Assembly: GCF_043290135.1 (NCBI RefSeq) | Contig: NC_134707.1 | Span: 83,222,447 to 83,286,446, forward strand | Source: Rhipicephalus microplus | Taxonomy: Eukaryota > Arthropoda > Arachnida > Ixodida > Ixodidae | Reading direction: 5' to 3' | DNA: 64,000 bases | In this document: positions 1 through 9,928 of the stretch, piece after piece | How positions within the stretch are numbered: position 1 is the stretch's first letter | Layout: each line of letters begins with the position of its first letter | Translations under genes and position numbers: made by a program | Notes under the pieces: generated by a model | Seen by the model: only the letters and a program-made list of their open reading frames with translations | What the model was told of the DNA's origin: nothing | Database searches by the model: none

Positions 1-51
1 TCGGGGTCGTGTTCACTTGACGAATGGTCGTGCAGATATCTTACTCACAGC

Positions 52-831
52 ATGGCCTCCATGTCTCTAATCGTCAATGCTTGCTGCCTGGTGATTGGCG
101 GCGAGCGTGTGCAAGTCGTTCCCGTTGGCCCACAAGTGACCAACGTCGCCTGCCTGTTCCAGCCATCGTTCGTCTCAAACAAAGCTCTCGTCCAAGCGTT
201 ATCCCCATATGGCAAGGTGCTCACAGTCACCAGTGGTTTGATGAGCGGGCGACGCGGCGTACTCACTGGAACGTGGTATGATCGAATGGAGATGAACGCC
301 GCTAATCCTGTGCCGAAATACCTGCGCATCTCCGGTCACCGTGCTACGTTTGACTACCGTAGTCTCCAGCATGTATGCCGAAGATTCGGCTCAGGGGACC
401 ATCTGTGAGCCCAGTGCACAACACCGTATTGTGGTCGCTGCGGTGTGCACGGTCACGTTAGTGAAGGATGTGACCGCCCGTGTCGACGCTGTAGGGACGG
501 CCACCCAACTGTGGTTTGCCCTGTCCACCGCTCTTACTCAGACGCTGCGGCTGGTGCCTTTCCACCACTGACACCGGCAACGGAACCAACTACCGACTCG
601 GGGGACGCAGAGGAGGTCACCGACGCTGTGCTGGCCTCACCCCTACAAGTTACTTCAAACGAAGCGTACAACGAAGGCGCGATTGTCGATGCGACACTTC
701 GCGCGTCGGCCTCCCCGCTGGTGCAGGAACCGTGCGCTTCGAAAGACGCAATGCACTGCCCTGAAAACGGCGTCGGCGTCTCTTCTCTGACGCCGCTTGA
801 TGTTCAGTGCGCAAATGACCACAGTTCTTAG
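52..831 (+). pseudogene. LINE ORF1 (nucleic-acid-binding, triple CCHC zinc knuckle), interrupted
   Basis: One reading frame runs through this interval with a single TGA at 406-408. After an N-terminal part that may be an RNA-binding fold, three zinc knuckles follow. The first has lost its second cysteine (CRRF instead of CxxC) and contains the TGA. The second is intact, CGRC..H..C in CX2CX4HX4C spacing near nucleotides 433-474. The third is CRRC...H....C with CX2CX3HX4C spacing. Such ORF1 proteins coat the element RNA and form the ribonucleoprotein used in retrotransposition. A hydrophilic low-complexity tail follows and the frame closes with TAG at 829-831. The beginning may lie left of the window, so the start at 52 is only the first ATG visible. 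Confidence 0.75.
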
Positions 832-948
832 GCTGCTGCTGTTGGAGTTGACCCTACGACCCCTGTTATTTCGGAAAACAGTGGTGAAAATACCACAGAC
901 TCTTCTGTTGTGGCCGCTCCGACCATTTCGACATCGTGTCGTACACGT

Positions 949-983
949 AAAAAATCGCCCACACAAAGTGTGGGCGATTTTTT
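949..983 (+). repeat. Perfect 16-bp inverted repeat with 3-nt loop, followed by a T tract
   Basis: AAAAAATCGCCCACAC at 949-964 is mirrored by GTGTGGGCGATTTTTT at 968-983, leaving only AAA as the loop. The T run continues past the stem. It lies between ORF1 (ends 831) and the ORF2 start (1032) of the LINE. Both arms are intact although the surrounding element is decayed. As DNA it looks like an intrinsic terminator, but the context is eukaryotic. Confidence 0.9.
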
Positions 984-1036
984 TTTTATTATGGCTTTTT
1001 ATTATGGCTTTTATGGCGATTACTTTTTATTATGGC
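983..1036 (+). repeat. Short repeat of TTTTTATTATGGC around the ORF2 start codon
   Basis: TTTTTATTATGGC occurs at 983-995, 996-1008 and 1024-1036, with a shortened TTTTATGGC at 1009-1017. Every unit contains an ATG. The ATG of the last unit (1032) opens the endonuclease frame, so that start codon is itself part of the repeat. Confidence 0.85.
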
Positions 1037-1610
1037 TACTACACTGCAGATTATTTCATTGAACGTTCTGGGTTTTCGCAGTTCGGCAAAGCAGGCTGAA
1101 GTGATTAGTGTCGCCCGCGCTGCAAATTGTGAAGTTTTGTGCCTCCAGGAAACCAATTTCTTCTCGCTATCCAAAGTGCTTGCTTTTGAACGAAAGTATA
1201 ACCTAGATTGTTATTTTTGTTTCGCCACATCTCGTTTTACGGGAGTAGGTATTATTATTTTTATTCGAGCTCTATTACGGAATCATCATGTTTTTTAGGA
1301 TGGCGTGGGCAGGGTTTTGGCTTTAGACTGTAGCTACTTTTCTTTCAGAATAAGGATACTGTGTGTGTATGGGCCAGCGCAACCTGGACAGTCGAATGAC
1401 TTTTTTAGACATCTGGATGTGTTTTTTTTTCTTGACGGTCGTGATGTCATTCTGATTGGCGACCTCAACTGCGTTCTAAATACGCGAACCGATGTACAAA
1501 GTCCTGGCTGGGGCCGGTCTGCTTGGAATTCACGCGAGCTGCGTCGCCTTGTCCACCACTTTTCATTACTAGACGCACACAATGTAGTGCACGGAAATAC
1601 CTTTGTATAG
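1032..1610 (+). pseudogene. LINE ORF2, apurinic-endonuclease-like (EN) domain
   Basis: The frame opens with ISLNVLGFRS and LQETNFF, the N-terminal motifs of the exonuclease-endonuclease-phosphatase fold used by LINEs to nick target DNA. It continues through CVYGPAQPG and ILIGDLNCVL, the conserved GDxN block. A TAG at 1296-1298 interrupts it in frame; coding similarity continues in the same frame to 1610. Family knowledge assigns target-primed reverse transcription; the interruption makes it non-functional here. The start at 1032 is chosen because the motif order begins immediately after it. Between 1611 and 2243 the coding signal is scattered over frames and I could not define a domain. Confidence 0.8.
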
Positions 1611-2243
1611 ACATGGCAACGTGGACGATCCTCCAGCAGGCTCAACGGGGCTTATTTCCCACGAGCGTTAGAGGCGTTTGTCTCCGATTTATGCGTTCCG
1701 TCCTTCCCACCTTCTCCTGTGAACGTATCTGATCATCGGCCTATTGTCTTGAAGCTCTAAGTTCCATTTTCTTTTTCGGAAAAGCCATGGCGTCTTGATG
1801 TTCGCGTCCTGCAGGACGCGCGCTCAAGATCAGATTTGTCACGCGCAATACGTGTGTCGCTCACAGCGTCTGGTCCTGAAGATTGGGATGCGCTTAAAAC
1901 ACAGTGGCACCTGCGCTGCGCAGTTGAGGGGCGCTCGCTTCGTCGACGCGTTTCTGAAGAGCTTGCTGATACTGCGATGAAGTTACCCATTGCTTTGCGC
2001 GCCAAGACGCCTTCTCCTCTGATGCGAGCGTGGCAGCGTGAACTGCGTGAACGCTTTCGACGCTTGACTGCTGCTTCGTCCCTGGCGGCAGCAGCATGGC
2101 GCTGTAGACACAACCCATGTGCACATCCCGAGGTGCTGCGCCACGCGAGACATTCGTTTTTTGGGCAATCAGAGCCATCTGTCTCTATGACAGCACAAAT
2201 ACCACCTGCGCAGCGGCTTCCTACGCGTGATTGATCTGTTTTC

Positions 2244-3273
2244 TTGGCGCATTTTGAAGCAATGTCGTGTTCGGCCATGCGGACTAACTGTGATGAAACA
2301 CCGCCAATGCTTAGAAATTTGCCCCGTATTCCTCAAGAAGCTGCGGATTGCCTGCACATCCCTCCGTCGGCTGAAGAGGTAAAGGCGGCACTGAAATCTA
2401 TGAAACGTGGAACGGCCCTAGGGCCAGACGATTTTCCTGTCGAGTTTTACTTGACATTTTGGGATGAGATTGGTGCTACCTTTACCGCGGTAATCCGGCG
2501 ATGCTACGAGGACGGTGTCTTTCCATCAAGTTTTCGAGATGAACGCATTGTGCTTATTCCAAAGGGTGATGCTTCCTCTGTTAATCCTGAAGATTGGAGA
2601 CCTATCACGCTCCTCAACGTTGACTATAAGGTATTCGTGGCGGTAGCCGTTCAACGTTTGAGGGGTCTGTTGAACACCCTGGTAGGTCATCACTAGACTT
2701 CATCAGATCTTGGACGAGAAATACACAGCTTGTCATATACCACACGGAATATCTTAGCCTATACTCTGTCACGATCTGCGCGTGGTATCCTTGTGTCTTT
2801 GGACCAGGAAAAAGCGTTTGACCGACTAGGGCACGCGTATATCCTTAATGTGCTCACAGCCTTCGGCTTTTCTCATTCGTTTGTGGAAATAAATAAAAAT
2901 ACGTACACTGGTCTGAAAAGCACACTAGTTCTGGATGGTTGGGAAAGTGGCGCTTTTTGCATAACCCGTGGGGTCCGTCAGGGATGTCCATTGTCTCCTG
3001 TGCTCTTTGTCCTCAGCCTAGCCATACTTGCGTGCTCTTGACGCGGATTCACGTGTCCGGGGTCTTGCGCTTCCTGGTAGCGGAGTCGTGAAAGTCACAG
3101 CTTTCGCTGATAATATAACCTTGTACCTTTCTGGTGAAGATAGCCTTTCACGCAGCCTGCTTGTATTTTCTCAGTATGGCGACATTTCAGGTGCAGCGTT
3201 GAAAATCTCCAAATCCCGGTATTTATTCGTTGGCTCTCCAAACTGCAGGCTTAGCGCCGGTTTTCTCATTTAG
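2244..3273 (+). pseudogene. LINE ORF2, reverse transcriptase domain, with altered catalytic box
   Basis: From 2244 the translation shows the RT fingers: ALKSMKRGTALGPDDFPVEF, then LIPKG and WRPITLLNVDYKV, then a TAG near 2694. The same frame resumes with motif A (LVSLDQEKAFDRLGH) and GVRQGCPLSP. After 3041 coding similarity moves to another frame (3028-3273), where motif C reads TAFADNITLY. The usual box is FADD; the second aspartate is asparagine here, which would remove a metal ligand. Together with the stop and the frameshift this argues for a dead enzyme. The order and spacing of motifs are otherwise normal for Tx1/L1-like RTs. Confidence 0.85.
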
Positions 3274-3692
3274 CCGGCCACGTCCCTTCGTATTTTAGGT
3301 ATTTTATACAACCACTACGGCATTTGCGAATCTGTTTGGTTAAACGCTCTCGAAGAAGTAAGACAGAAAATTCAGGATGCACGGGATTTTGACTTCCCGC
3401 TTCTTGAGCGGAAGTACCTAGCGCAGCCTGTATTTTGTGGTCGCATTTGGTACTTTTCTCACGTTGTGCAACCATCTTTACGTATTGTGCAATCACTGCA
3501 GTCTGCTTTGTGTTCTTTTTTTTCGGTCAGGCGACACTGGGACAGCAGCGTTCTCAGGGAGGCTTTGCTTTCCCTTCAGTGTCCATACGCTGTCGGCTGC
3601 TGGCACTGCGCTTCCTTTAGCGCCTAGTACAAGGGGAGGAATCTCCCGCACGAACGCTTTCATATTACTTTCTGGGTACTCACCTTCGGCAT

Positions 3693-4109
3693 TTGAAGCC
3701 TACTGTGCAACTTAACAGGGGGCTGCAGTCAATAACACTTTCTGCGTTTTATGCAACAACTGTTGCATTTTATCGCCATGTCAAGTCGAGCTGTCCTGGC
3801 ATAGATGTTTTGAACAACCACATAGTTGAGACAACTGCTGCTTTGTTGCTTCCGTTGGTCCCGCCAGCCCGCCGTGCTCGCTCTAGACGGGTGTCTTGGA
3901 GCACCTTAACGGCTTCTTTTTTGCCTGGACACCTCCGGGACTTCATGTGGCGCCTGGGATGGGGTGTGCTTCCCACTCTCGACCGCCTCGAAAGGTGGAG
4001 AATAATCCAGTCAGCAACATGTCCGAACTGCTCCCTTCGGGAAACAAATCAGCATTTTTTGAGGCATTGTGTCATTGCTCGCTTTTTTTGCAGAGCCGTA
4101 CATGCCTGA
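3693..4109 (+). pseudogene. LINE ORF2, C-terminal zinc-binding tail (zf-RVT type)
   Basis: The frame contains FLPGHLRDFMWRLGWGVLPT followed by CPNC..........HFLRHC, the CxxC...H...C arrangement found after the RT in Tx1/L1 and plant L1-like LINEs. In these families the tail helps bind the element RNA or target DNA. A frameshifted or unassigned stretch of about 420 bases separates it from the RT, so it would not be translated from the same frame. It is the most 3' coding part of this copy. Confidence 0.75.
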
Positions 4110-4440
4110 TTTCACTGCCTCAGAGCAAATCGCTTCGTTTCTTCTGGGCGTTGATCGCGAGGCCGCTTCGCTTGTATTCTCATTGTTGCTGGCTGTTTCT
4201 GCCTCTGGCGCAATCGCTACGCGGCGCTTGCAGCGGGCCGCCACCGCCGCGCGCTCTACCCGATCCTAGAACGATTGTACTCGGAGCTGCTGTCTGTTTT
4301 GTCGGAGTAGCTCTTCTTCCTCGGTGAAGAGGAATTTCTTCGGCACTGGTCTTGCCCTTTTGTGTCGGTCTATGACGGACGAGTGAAACTTGTCTTTCGG
4401 CCGGCCTGGTATTGGTAGGCTGATCTGTCAATGCGCTGCC

Positions 4441-4904
4441 AGAAATGGCATGCTAACATGTAAATATGCAAAATGTACATATTTTTGTTTTATTTGTGTA
4501 TCTTGTTTACCTTGAAGTAGTTTTGTGGTTGTGTTTGTGTGAACCATCGAGTGTACATGTTCTTTCAACGTCATCTCCTATCCATGTTCATGTAAATGAC
4601 GTCTGTTTTGTCATCATTGTTTAGTATGTCTGAGAAGGAAATGTTCTGTTAAGTGTTATTGACGTTTGTGGCAATAAGTTTTTTCTAAACACAAACTCTT
4701 TGAGCGTGCAAAAAAAACGTTCTGTTTTCAATACAACGGGACGGCTGTATGCTCTCCCATAGTAGAGTTCCAAGTAATCAAAATTGTTAACCGCTTTTTT
4801 TAAACACACAAATTCTTCAGTCATCAAGCTTTGAGTCATGTCGTCGGGATTGCTTATGCTCTCACATAGTAGAGTACTTAATACTCTAAATCATTAACCA
4901 ATTA
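4441..4904. other. AT-rich non-coding spacer between LINE and Gypsy copy, with a 21-bp direct repeat
   Basis: No protein domain is recognisable in either strand. TATGCTCTCCCATAGTAGAG at 4748 recurs at 4855 with one mismatch, 107 bases apart. This may be the remnant of an LTR or a short tandem duplication just upstream of the Gypsy pol fragment. The exact end of the LINE 3' UTR lies somewhere here. Confidence 0.5.
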
Positions 4905-5135
4905 TTCTGAAAAAATTTCTCGAATGAGCTTCAACACATCACTCAAGGCATGGCTGTTGCTTATTTACACGACTTCTGTATAACGACTGAACTATGCAGC
5001 TTAACGACGTCAACCACTCGATCAGTGGCCTCTAACATTGACACATCCATGACCATCAGCCAGAGTCTTTCGGAGAGTCAAAAGAACCAGATTTATGCCT
5101 AGGTTAAGAAATTCTCTGAATGCTTCTCAACTGCC

Positions 5136-5369
5136 TTGAAGGTCCAGCGCACGTCAACTACGAAACACAGAATTATAACACAAGACCTCACGAGGCCTAT
5201 ATGCCAGCACCCATATCGAGTATCACAAAAACAACGGGAAGTTATGAAGAAGCAAGTGGAAGAGATGCTCTCAGATGATGCCATAAAGCCTTCGAATAGT
5301 CCATGGTCTTCCCCCGTAGTGCTCGTTAGGAAGAAAGACAACACACTTCGTTTCTGTGTCCACTACTGA
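5136..5369 (+). pseudogene. Gypsy copy A, reverse transcriptase N-terminal part
   Basis: The frame reads KHRIITQDLTRPICQHPYRV, then KKQVEEMLSDDAIKPSNSPW and VVLVRKKDNTLRFCV, the RT entry region of Gypsy pol. It stops at CVHY where the family has CVDYR. RT similarity continues to about 5780 in other frames (PLPRIDDTL, a degraded DLKSGYW, PDGLYEFK), so the domain is shredded by small indels. Confidence 0.8.
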
Positions 5370-6069
5370 AAACTGAACAGTGTAGCTAAACGAGATGTCG
5401 TCCCCCTGCCACGTATCGACGATACACTATATCAGCTGCAATCCGCAAAGTTTTTCTTCTCCTTGGATCTGAATCTGAAAAGTGGATATTGATTGGCAAA
5501 TAGAGGTCAACAAGCGGGACCATGAATAAACGGTACTCGTAACACCCGATGGCCTCTACGAATTCAAAGCGCTTCCATACAGCCTCTGTTCGGCGCCGGC
5601 AACGTTCCAGTGAATGATGGACATTGTCCTCGCAGGATTAAAATGGCAGTCCTGCCTAGTATATTTACTTGAAGTGGTGGTATTCTCTGCAACGTATGAC
5701 CAACATCTATAGCGACTGCGCACAGTATTAGAAGCCATCTGGTTCGCAAACTTGACAATTAAATTCGAAAAATGCCACCTCGGCTTCTAAGATGTGTGAT
5801 TGCTTAGACACATGACATTAGTTCTGACGGCATTTGTCCGGATCTCGAAAAGACAGCCGCTGTTCACAGGTTCCCCACACCCAGAGAGAAAAAGTCAGTG
5901 GGTCTATTTTTGCGTTTATGTGCCTAGTATAAGCGATTTGTGGAAAACTTCTCAAAAATTGCGGAACATCTTACAAAAGTAACAAAAGACGGCGTGCCCT
6001 TCACATGGGAAAGCGATCAACAGTAAGCCTTTAACGAATTAAGAAAACGGCTTAAGGGTTCACCAATAC

Positions 6070-6490
6070 TTGCTTATTTTGATGAGACAGACGACACTGA
6101 AGTCCATACCGATGCCAGCTATGTCGGACTCAGCACCAACCTGGTCCAGTGGCAAAATGGTCAAGAAAGTGTCAGCTATGCCAGCCGCAAACTCTCAAAA
6201 GCTGATACAAACTACTCTGCAACTGAAAAAGAATGCCTCGCACTCATCTGGGCAATAAACAAGTTTTGACCCTACCTCTATGGTAGACCGTTTAGAGCTG
6301 TCAGTGACCACTATGCTCTATGCTGGCTGGCAAATCTCAAGGATTCGTCAGGTCGACTAGCAAGATGGCTCCAGGCTGCAGGAGTGTGATGTTACTGTCG
6401 TATACAAATCTGTAAGAAAACACAGCGATGCCAACTGCCTCACACGCTCCCCCGTCGATCTAAGTGTATCTGAAGAGGAAGGCTTCCTAT
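6070..6490 (+). pseudogene. Gypsy copy A, RNase H domain remnant
   Basis: Across forward frames one reads [32 protein letters not shown] then an in-frame [23 protein letters not shown] and [12 protein letters not shown]. These are the Gypsy RNase H signatures, including the TDAS aspartate and the TEKEC glutamate. RNase H removes the RNA strand after minus-strand synthesis. Frameshifts and stops exclude a functional product. Confidence 0.75.
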
Positions 6491-6706
6491 TCCTAGGCAT
6501 TGTCGACGCATCCCAAATCGCTCAACAACAACGAGATGAGCTGTGTTTCCTGCCGCTTATACAACACCTGCAGGGTCTCGACGTTCAAGTCCCTCACATG
6601 TTCTCTAGAAGGCTCTCCACGCTCTGCCTTCGAGGAAGTTCTTTTTTTACAGGAGAAACTTCGATCATAATGGCGAAACGTTTTTACTATAGTCGTACCT
6701 ACAGCC

Positions 6707-7192
6707 ATGCGAGAAGAAGTTCTGCATGCATGTCACGACAAGCCAATATCTGGACACATGGGTGCGAGCCGAACATTCGCCAGGATTAGCCAGAAATATT
6801 ATTGGCCTAAGTTTCTCGCATCATTGCAGCGCTACGTGAAAGCTAGTCGTCAATGTCAACAGCGCAAAACTGCTCCCGTAAAACCAGCCGGCCTTCTCCA
6901 GCAAATAAACTCTCCGGGTGCTACATTCCAACAAGTCGGCACGGGTTTCTTAGGACCTTTCCCGACAACATGTGCAGGCAAGAAGAGAATAGTTGTAGCC
7001 ACAGGCTACCTGACCCGTTATGCTGAGACTGACTTTCTGTACAGTGCAACAGCTGCCGAAGTCGCCAAGTTCTTGGACAACAACATAGTCCCCCGACAAG
7101 GTGCGCTCATTGCCGTTATTACGATTCGGGGCACCGCACTTACTGCAGACCTAATGCAATGTCTGATGTGCATGACAAATACTGATCATTGA
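6707..7192 (+). pseudogene. Gypsy copy A, integrase N-terminal and core part
   Basis: The frame has the HHCC zinc region, CHDKPISGHMGASRTFARI..KYYWP followed by CQQCQ-like CQQR, then GTGFLGPFPTT where the family has GxDLLGPFP, and YLTRYAETDFL. The first catalytic aspartate position reads glycine (GTGFLG instead of GMDLLG), and ITIRGTALTA replaces ITDRGxxF, so two of the three catalytic acids appear lost. Integrase similarity continues in other frames to about 7700 with GLTEHLNRTL and YITFQYNAAVQE. Degraded Gypsy pol C-terminal sequence runs to a stop near 7846. Confidence 0.75.
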
Positions 7193-7848
7193 AGAACAGC
7201 GACGTGTCACACTCAGTGAAATGGCTTAACCGAACACCTCAACAGAACTCTGACCAACATGCTATCAATGTATGTCGATGTTGAACATGAGCATTGCGAT
7301 GAAATATTACCCTACATAACATTCCAATATAATGCAGCCGTTCAGGAAAACCGCGTTGCCCCTTATGAACTAGTATTCGGCCGAAGAGTAACCCCCCCCC
7401 CCGAATTCCATGTTACCCCTACGGGATAAAAGCAGCTATCTACCTGACTTAGATGACTTCTTGCAAAGAGCTGAAAAAGCACGACAAATGGCGAGATACC
7501 GAATACGCCACCAACAGCGCGTCGATGCTAGTCGGTGCAACAAACGACGCTGTGACGCACTTCATCAACCTGCCGACTAAGTGTGGATACATGGACTCTC
7601 TGAAAAGCTTATTTGCCGATACTTCGGCCCTTATTAAGTACTCCACTGTATCAGCGACGTCACTTATGAAGTCAGATCCGCTGGACACGAAAGCTCAAGA
7701 CGCCGCAATCCCACGGAAGTGGTACTCGTAGTCCACATGATGCCTTTACTTGACAGATTGTTGGAAAAGAGTGAGAGTGCGTATGCATCCTTTTACTGCC
7801 CCAAGCATCGGGACAATGCGTCTGAGGAGGGGGATAACTCCGCCACAG

Positions 7849-8690
7849 GTTGACCACGTTCAAGTAGCCCGCCGCAATCATCGTGGCACGAGTACCAGGC
7901 AAGACCCGGCTAACATGCGCCACGCGCTCGTGCGCTCTGGCTACGACGAAGAGGAGGACAGTTGAATCTGTGAAATTCGGCGACTTGGACTTCGACGACC
8001 ATAGTCATTAGACTCGTGGGCATAAGTTCGCCCTAATAAGTACGCTTGTATATTAGCCTGTCTGCCTCAACATAGCTATAACATAAACTATGTGATTAGA
8101 AGCCAATGAATAATTGCACGTCAATACCTCTGACATGCACGTGCTAACTCCTGGAGCACGTAAAATGCGAGAATGTTATGAAATACCAGAAAGTACAGTT
8201 AGGTTTATCACCCCCTAAAAGTTTTTTTCAGCGTCGTACAGCTGAGGCACACGAATCTGCTTTGGCTTCAAACAACTTCACCCATATTTACGCTATTTCA
8301 TTTACCCAATGCGTTCGATATGCTTCAGGGCGTGAAGCTACTTTTAATTTTTTTGAAACTTGTAAATTAGTATGAGTTGCCACTATAAAGTTTTATTTTT
8401 CAACTAGAAAGGAAATAAGTAACTTTCACTCAAGTAATTCCACAAGTGCTTCAGGTTGTCTTCCACGCAGCGTAACGTTCGCTGTGAGAACTTCTTGTCC
8501 GACCGGTTGCTTCTACTTTATATCAATGTATTATCGGACACGTAACATGGCAATAAGACTTTAGAGGGACGTCTTTGTAATATACCTTCTAATAAATATA
8601 CTAACGAGCAACTGCGCCTAAAGAAGCAATTTTAAGTACATTTTCTATGGTGCCATAAATCGTAAACGACAGTAATGTTTAAAATGCAAG
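7849..8690. other. No gene recognised
   Basis: Both strands were read; no conserved domain, tandem repeat or RNA gene is apparent. Part of it could be the 3' LTR of Gypsy copy A, but no second copy of any LTR-like sequence was found to prove it. Confidence 0.4.
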
Positions 8691-9239
8691 TGTCGTCATG
8701 CCTATGGACAATATCTGCTTGCTTTACTCTTTCTATTATCACCCACTTGCCAGGCACCCTCGACTTCAACCACCGCCCCGAATATCGCCGCGCCTCAACC
8801 ACAGCAAACCAATCGCACACATTCAGTGCCGCACATCATCAATAAAAGATTCTTTTTTCCCACATGCATTAACCCTGTCGAATACCCTCCCAGACAGTAT
8901 TGTTTCGTCCACAGACCGCACGAGTTTTCGCGAAAAAATAACAATGCGTCTGACCTAAATTCAAATGACTTCCTAGTTGAACCTTGTTAGTAACTAACTT
9001 TTAGTGACTCATACATTATGATGCTGATCTTATGTATATTGCTGTTTTATTTCCAGTCTACGGTAGTTTTTTTTCTGCTTGCTTGTTTCCTTTCTTAGAG
9101 ATGTTTTTCTCCCTTTCTTTGTCTTTTTCTTCCTTTTTCGGTGTTTGTGTGATTAAGAGTTCGTCATATATTGTTTGCCCCCGCCTTATTTAATGCCTCC
9201 GGGCCCTTAAGGCTTCAATAAATGAAATGAAATGAAATA
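8690..9239 (+). mobile_element. 5'-truncated LINE 3' end (Jockey/CR1-like) with TGAAA tail
   Basis: The short frame 8698-8958 ends with HIQCRTSSIKDSFFPHALTL, SNTLPDSIV and a FREKI stretch, resembling the C terminus of Jockey/CR1-type reverse transcriptase ORFs where FFPRTI..WN.LP is typical. About 280 bases of 3' UTR follow, then AATAAATGAAATGAAATGAAAT at the end. A simple (TGAAA)n tail is a usual mark of LINE 3' insertion ends. Only the last part of the element was copied, as expected for aborted reverse transcription. Clade assignment is tentative because only about 60 residues are available. Confidence 0.6.
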
Positions 9240-9710
9240 GTGCCAGTAAACTCACGCGACTGTGCAAATGATGGCAAACTCCCATCCCGTGTCAAGGACT
9301 GTAATTACCTGGGCCTTCTTTACTTCCAGCGATTGGCGCTGAAATGACCAAACAAGTGGAGTTTGAACTCCTTGCAATATTTTGTTTAAAAACAAGAAAT
9401 GTTTGTTGTTTCCTTGAATACGCACCGAAAGCCTCTCTCGAATTCTCATGAAACATGGTTGTTCGAGCACCTTTATATACACACACACTTTCCTTTGTAC
9501 GCGGATGTTTCAAATATGTGGTTCATGCACACTTTTGTGTAATTTCTGAATATTGCTCTTAATAACATTTTTATAAAAGTACTTCAGTGAGAAACCAGCC
9601 ATAGTTACTAAAATACGACCATGGTAAATAGTGAATCTCAATGACAGCTCCATCTAGACCACTATTGTTTCAAACTACATTTTATTCAATAACAAAACCC
9701 GCTAAAGCGC
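9240..9710. other. No gene recognised
   Basis: AT-rich sequence between a LINE tail and the left end of Gypsy copy B. No domain or repeat was recognised in either strand. Confidence 0.4.
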
Positions 9711-9714
9711 ATAT

Positions 9715-9733
9715 TGACACAAGGTAGGCTGGC
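9715..9733 (+). repeat. Remnant of the 5' LTR of Gypsy copy B
   Basis: These 19 bases are identical to the first 19 of the 3' LTR at 12844. The next base diverges and pol coding sequence begins shortly after. The upstream ATAT at 9711-9714 matches the downstream flank of the element. Confidence 0.85.
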
Positions 9734-9928
9734 TATGAAGGTATTGCAGAGGCAAATATCCCGCTGCTGCTCAAACGAAACATCTGCATAGCCCGATGCC
9801 TTGTTCGGTTAGAGAATAAACGCTCTCGAGTTCTGCTGAACAACTTTAGCAATGAGTTCCAACACGTCCCTAGAGGCACTACTGTCGCTTTCCTCAGTGA
9901 AATCGCCGACTTTTCCAATATCGGCACA

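Larger units (their letters stand above)
1..4440 (+). mobile_element. Decayed Tx1/L1-like non-LTR retrotransposon (LINE), 5' end outside the window
   Basis: Ordered LINE modules lie on one strand: an ORF1 with CCHC knuckles (52-831), an APE-type endonuclease (1032-1610), a reverse transcriptase (2244-3273) and a C-terminal zinc-binding tail (3693-4109). The RT reads LDQEKAFDR and GVRQGCPLSP, and the tail has a CxxC...H...C pattern after an LPTLDRL stretch. These are features of the Tx1/L1 group rather than of CR1, RTE or I elements, so clade placement is from family knowledge. Several in-frame stops and at least one frameshift make it a dead copy. The 3' end is not sharply defined; coding similarity ends near 4110 and AT-rich sequence follows. 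Confidence 0.85.
4905..7848 (+). mobile_element. Decayed Ty3/mdg4 (Gypsy) retrotransposon copy A, pol only
   Basis: A pol region in normal order (RT, RNase H, integrase) is spread over all three forward frames. Visible pieces include TKHRIITQDLTRP and SPVVLVRKKDNTLRFCV near 5160-5365, an RNase H stretch with VHTDASYVG near 6100, and an integrase from 6700. No gag or protease is visible upstream and no LTR pair could be found. It matches the pol of the copy at 9.7-13.0 kb motif for motif, including the HPYRVS and GRRVT.P segments, so both belong to related subfamilies. A purine-rich tract, GAGGAGGGGGATAA, near 7821-7835 is the best candidate polypurine tract, but no LTR start could be confirmed after it. 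Confidence 0.8.

Noticed and set aside
949..990. Rho-independent terminator
   Set aside because: The structure fits, but the sequence is eukaryotic and lies inside a LINE; bacterial termination is not relevant here.
7821..8000. 3' LTR of Gypsy copy A
   Set aside because: A purine tract is present, but no TG start, no repeat partner and no target duplication could be found.
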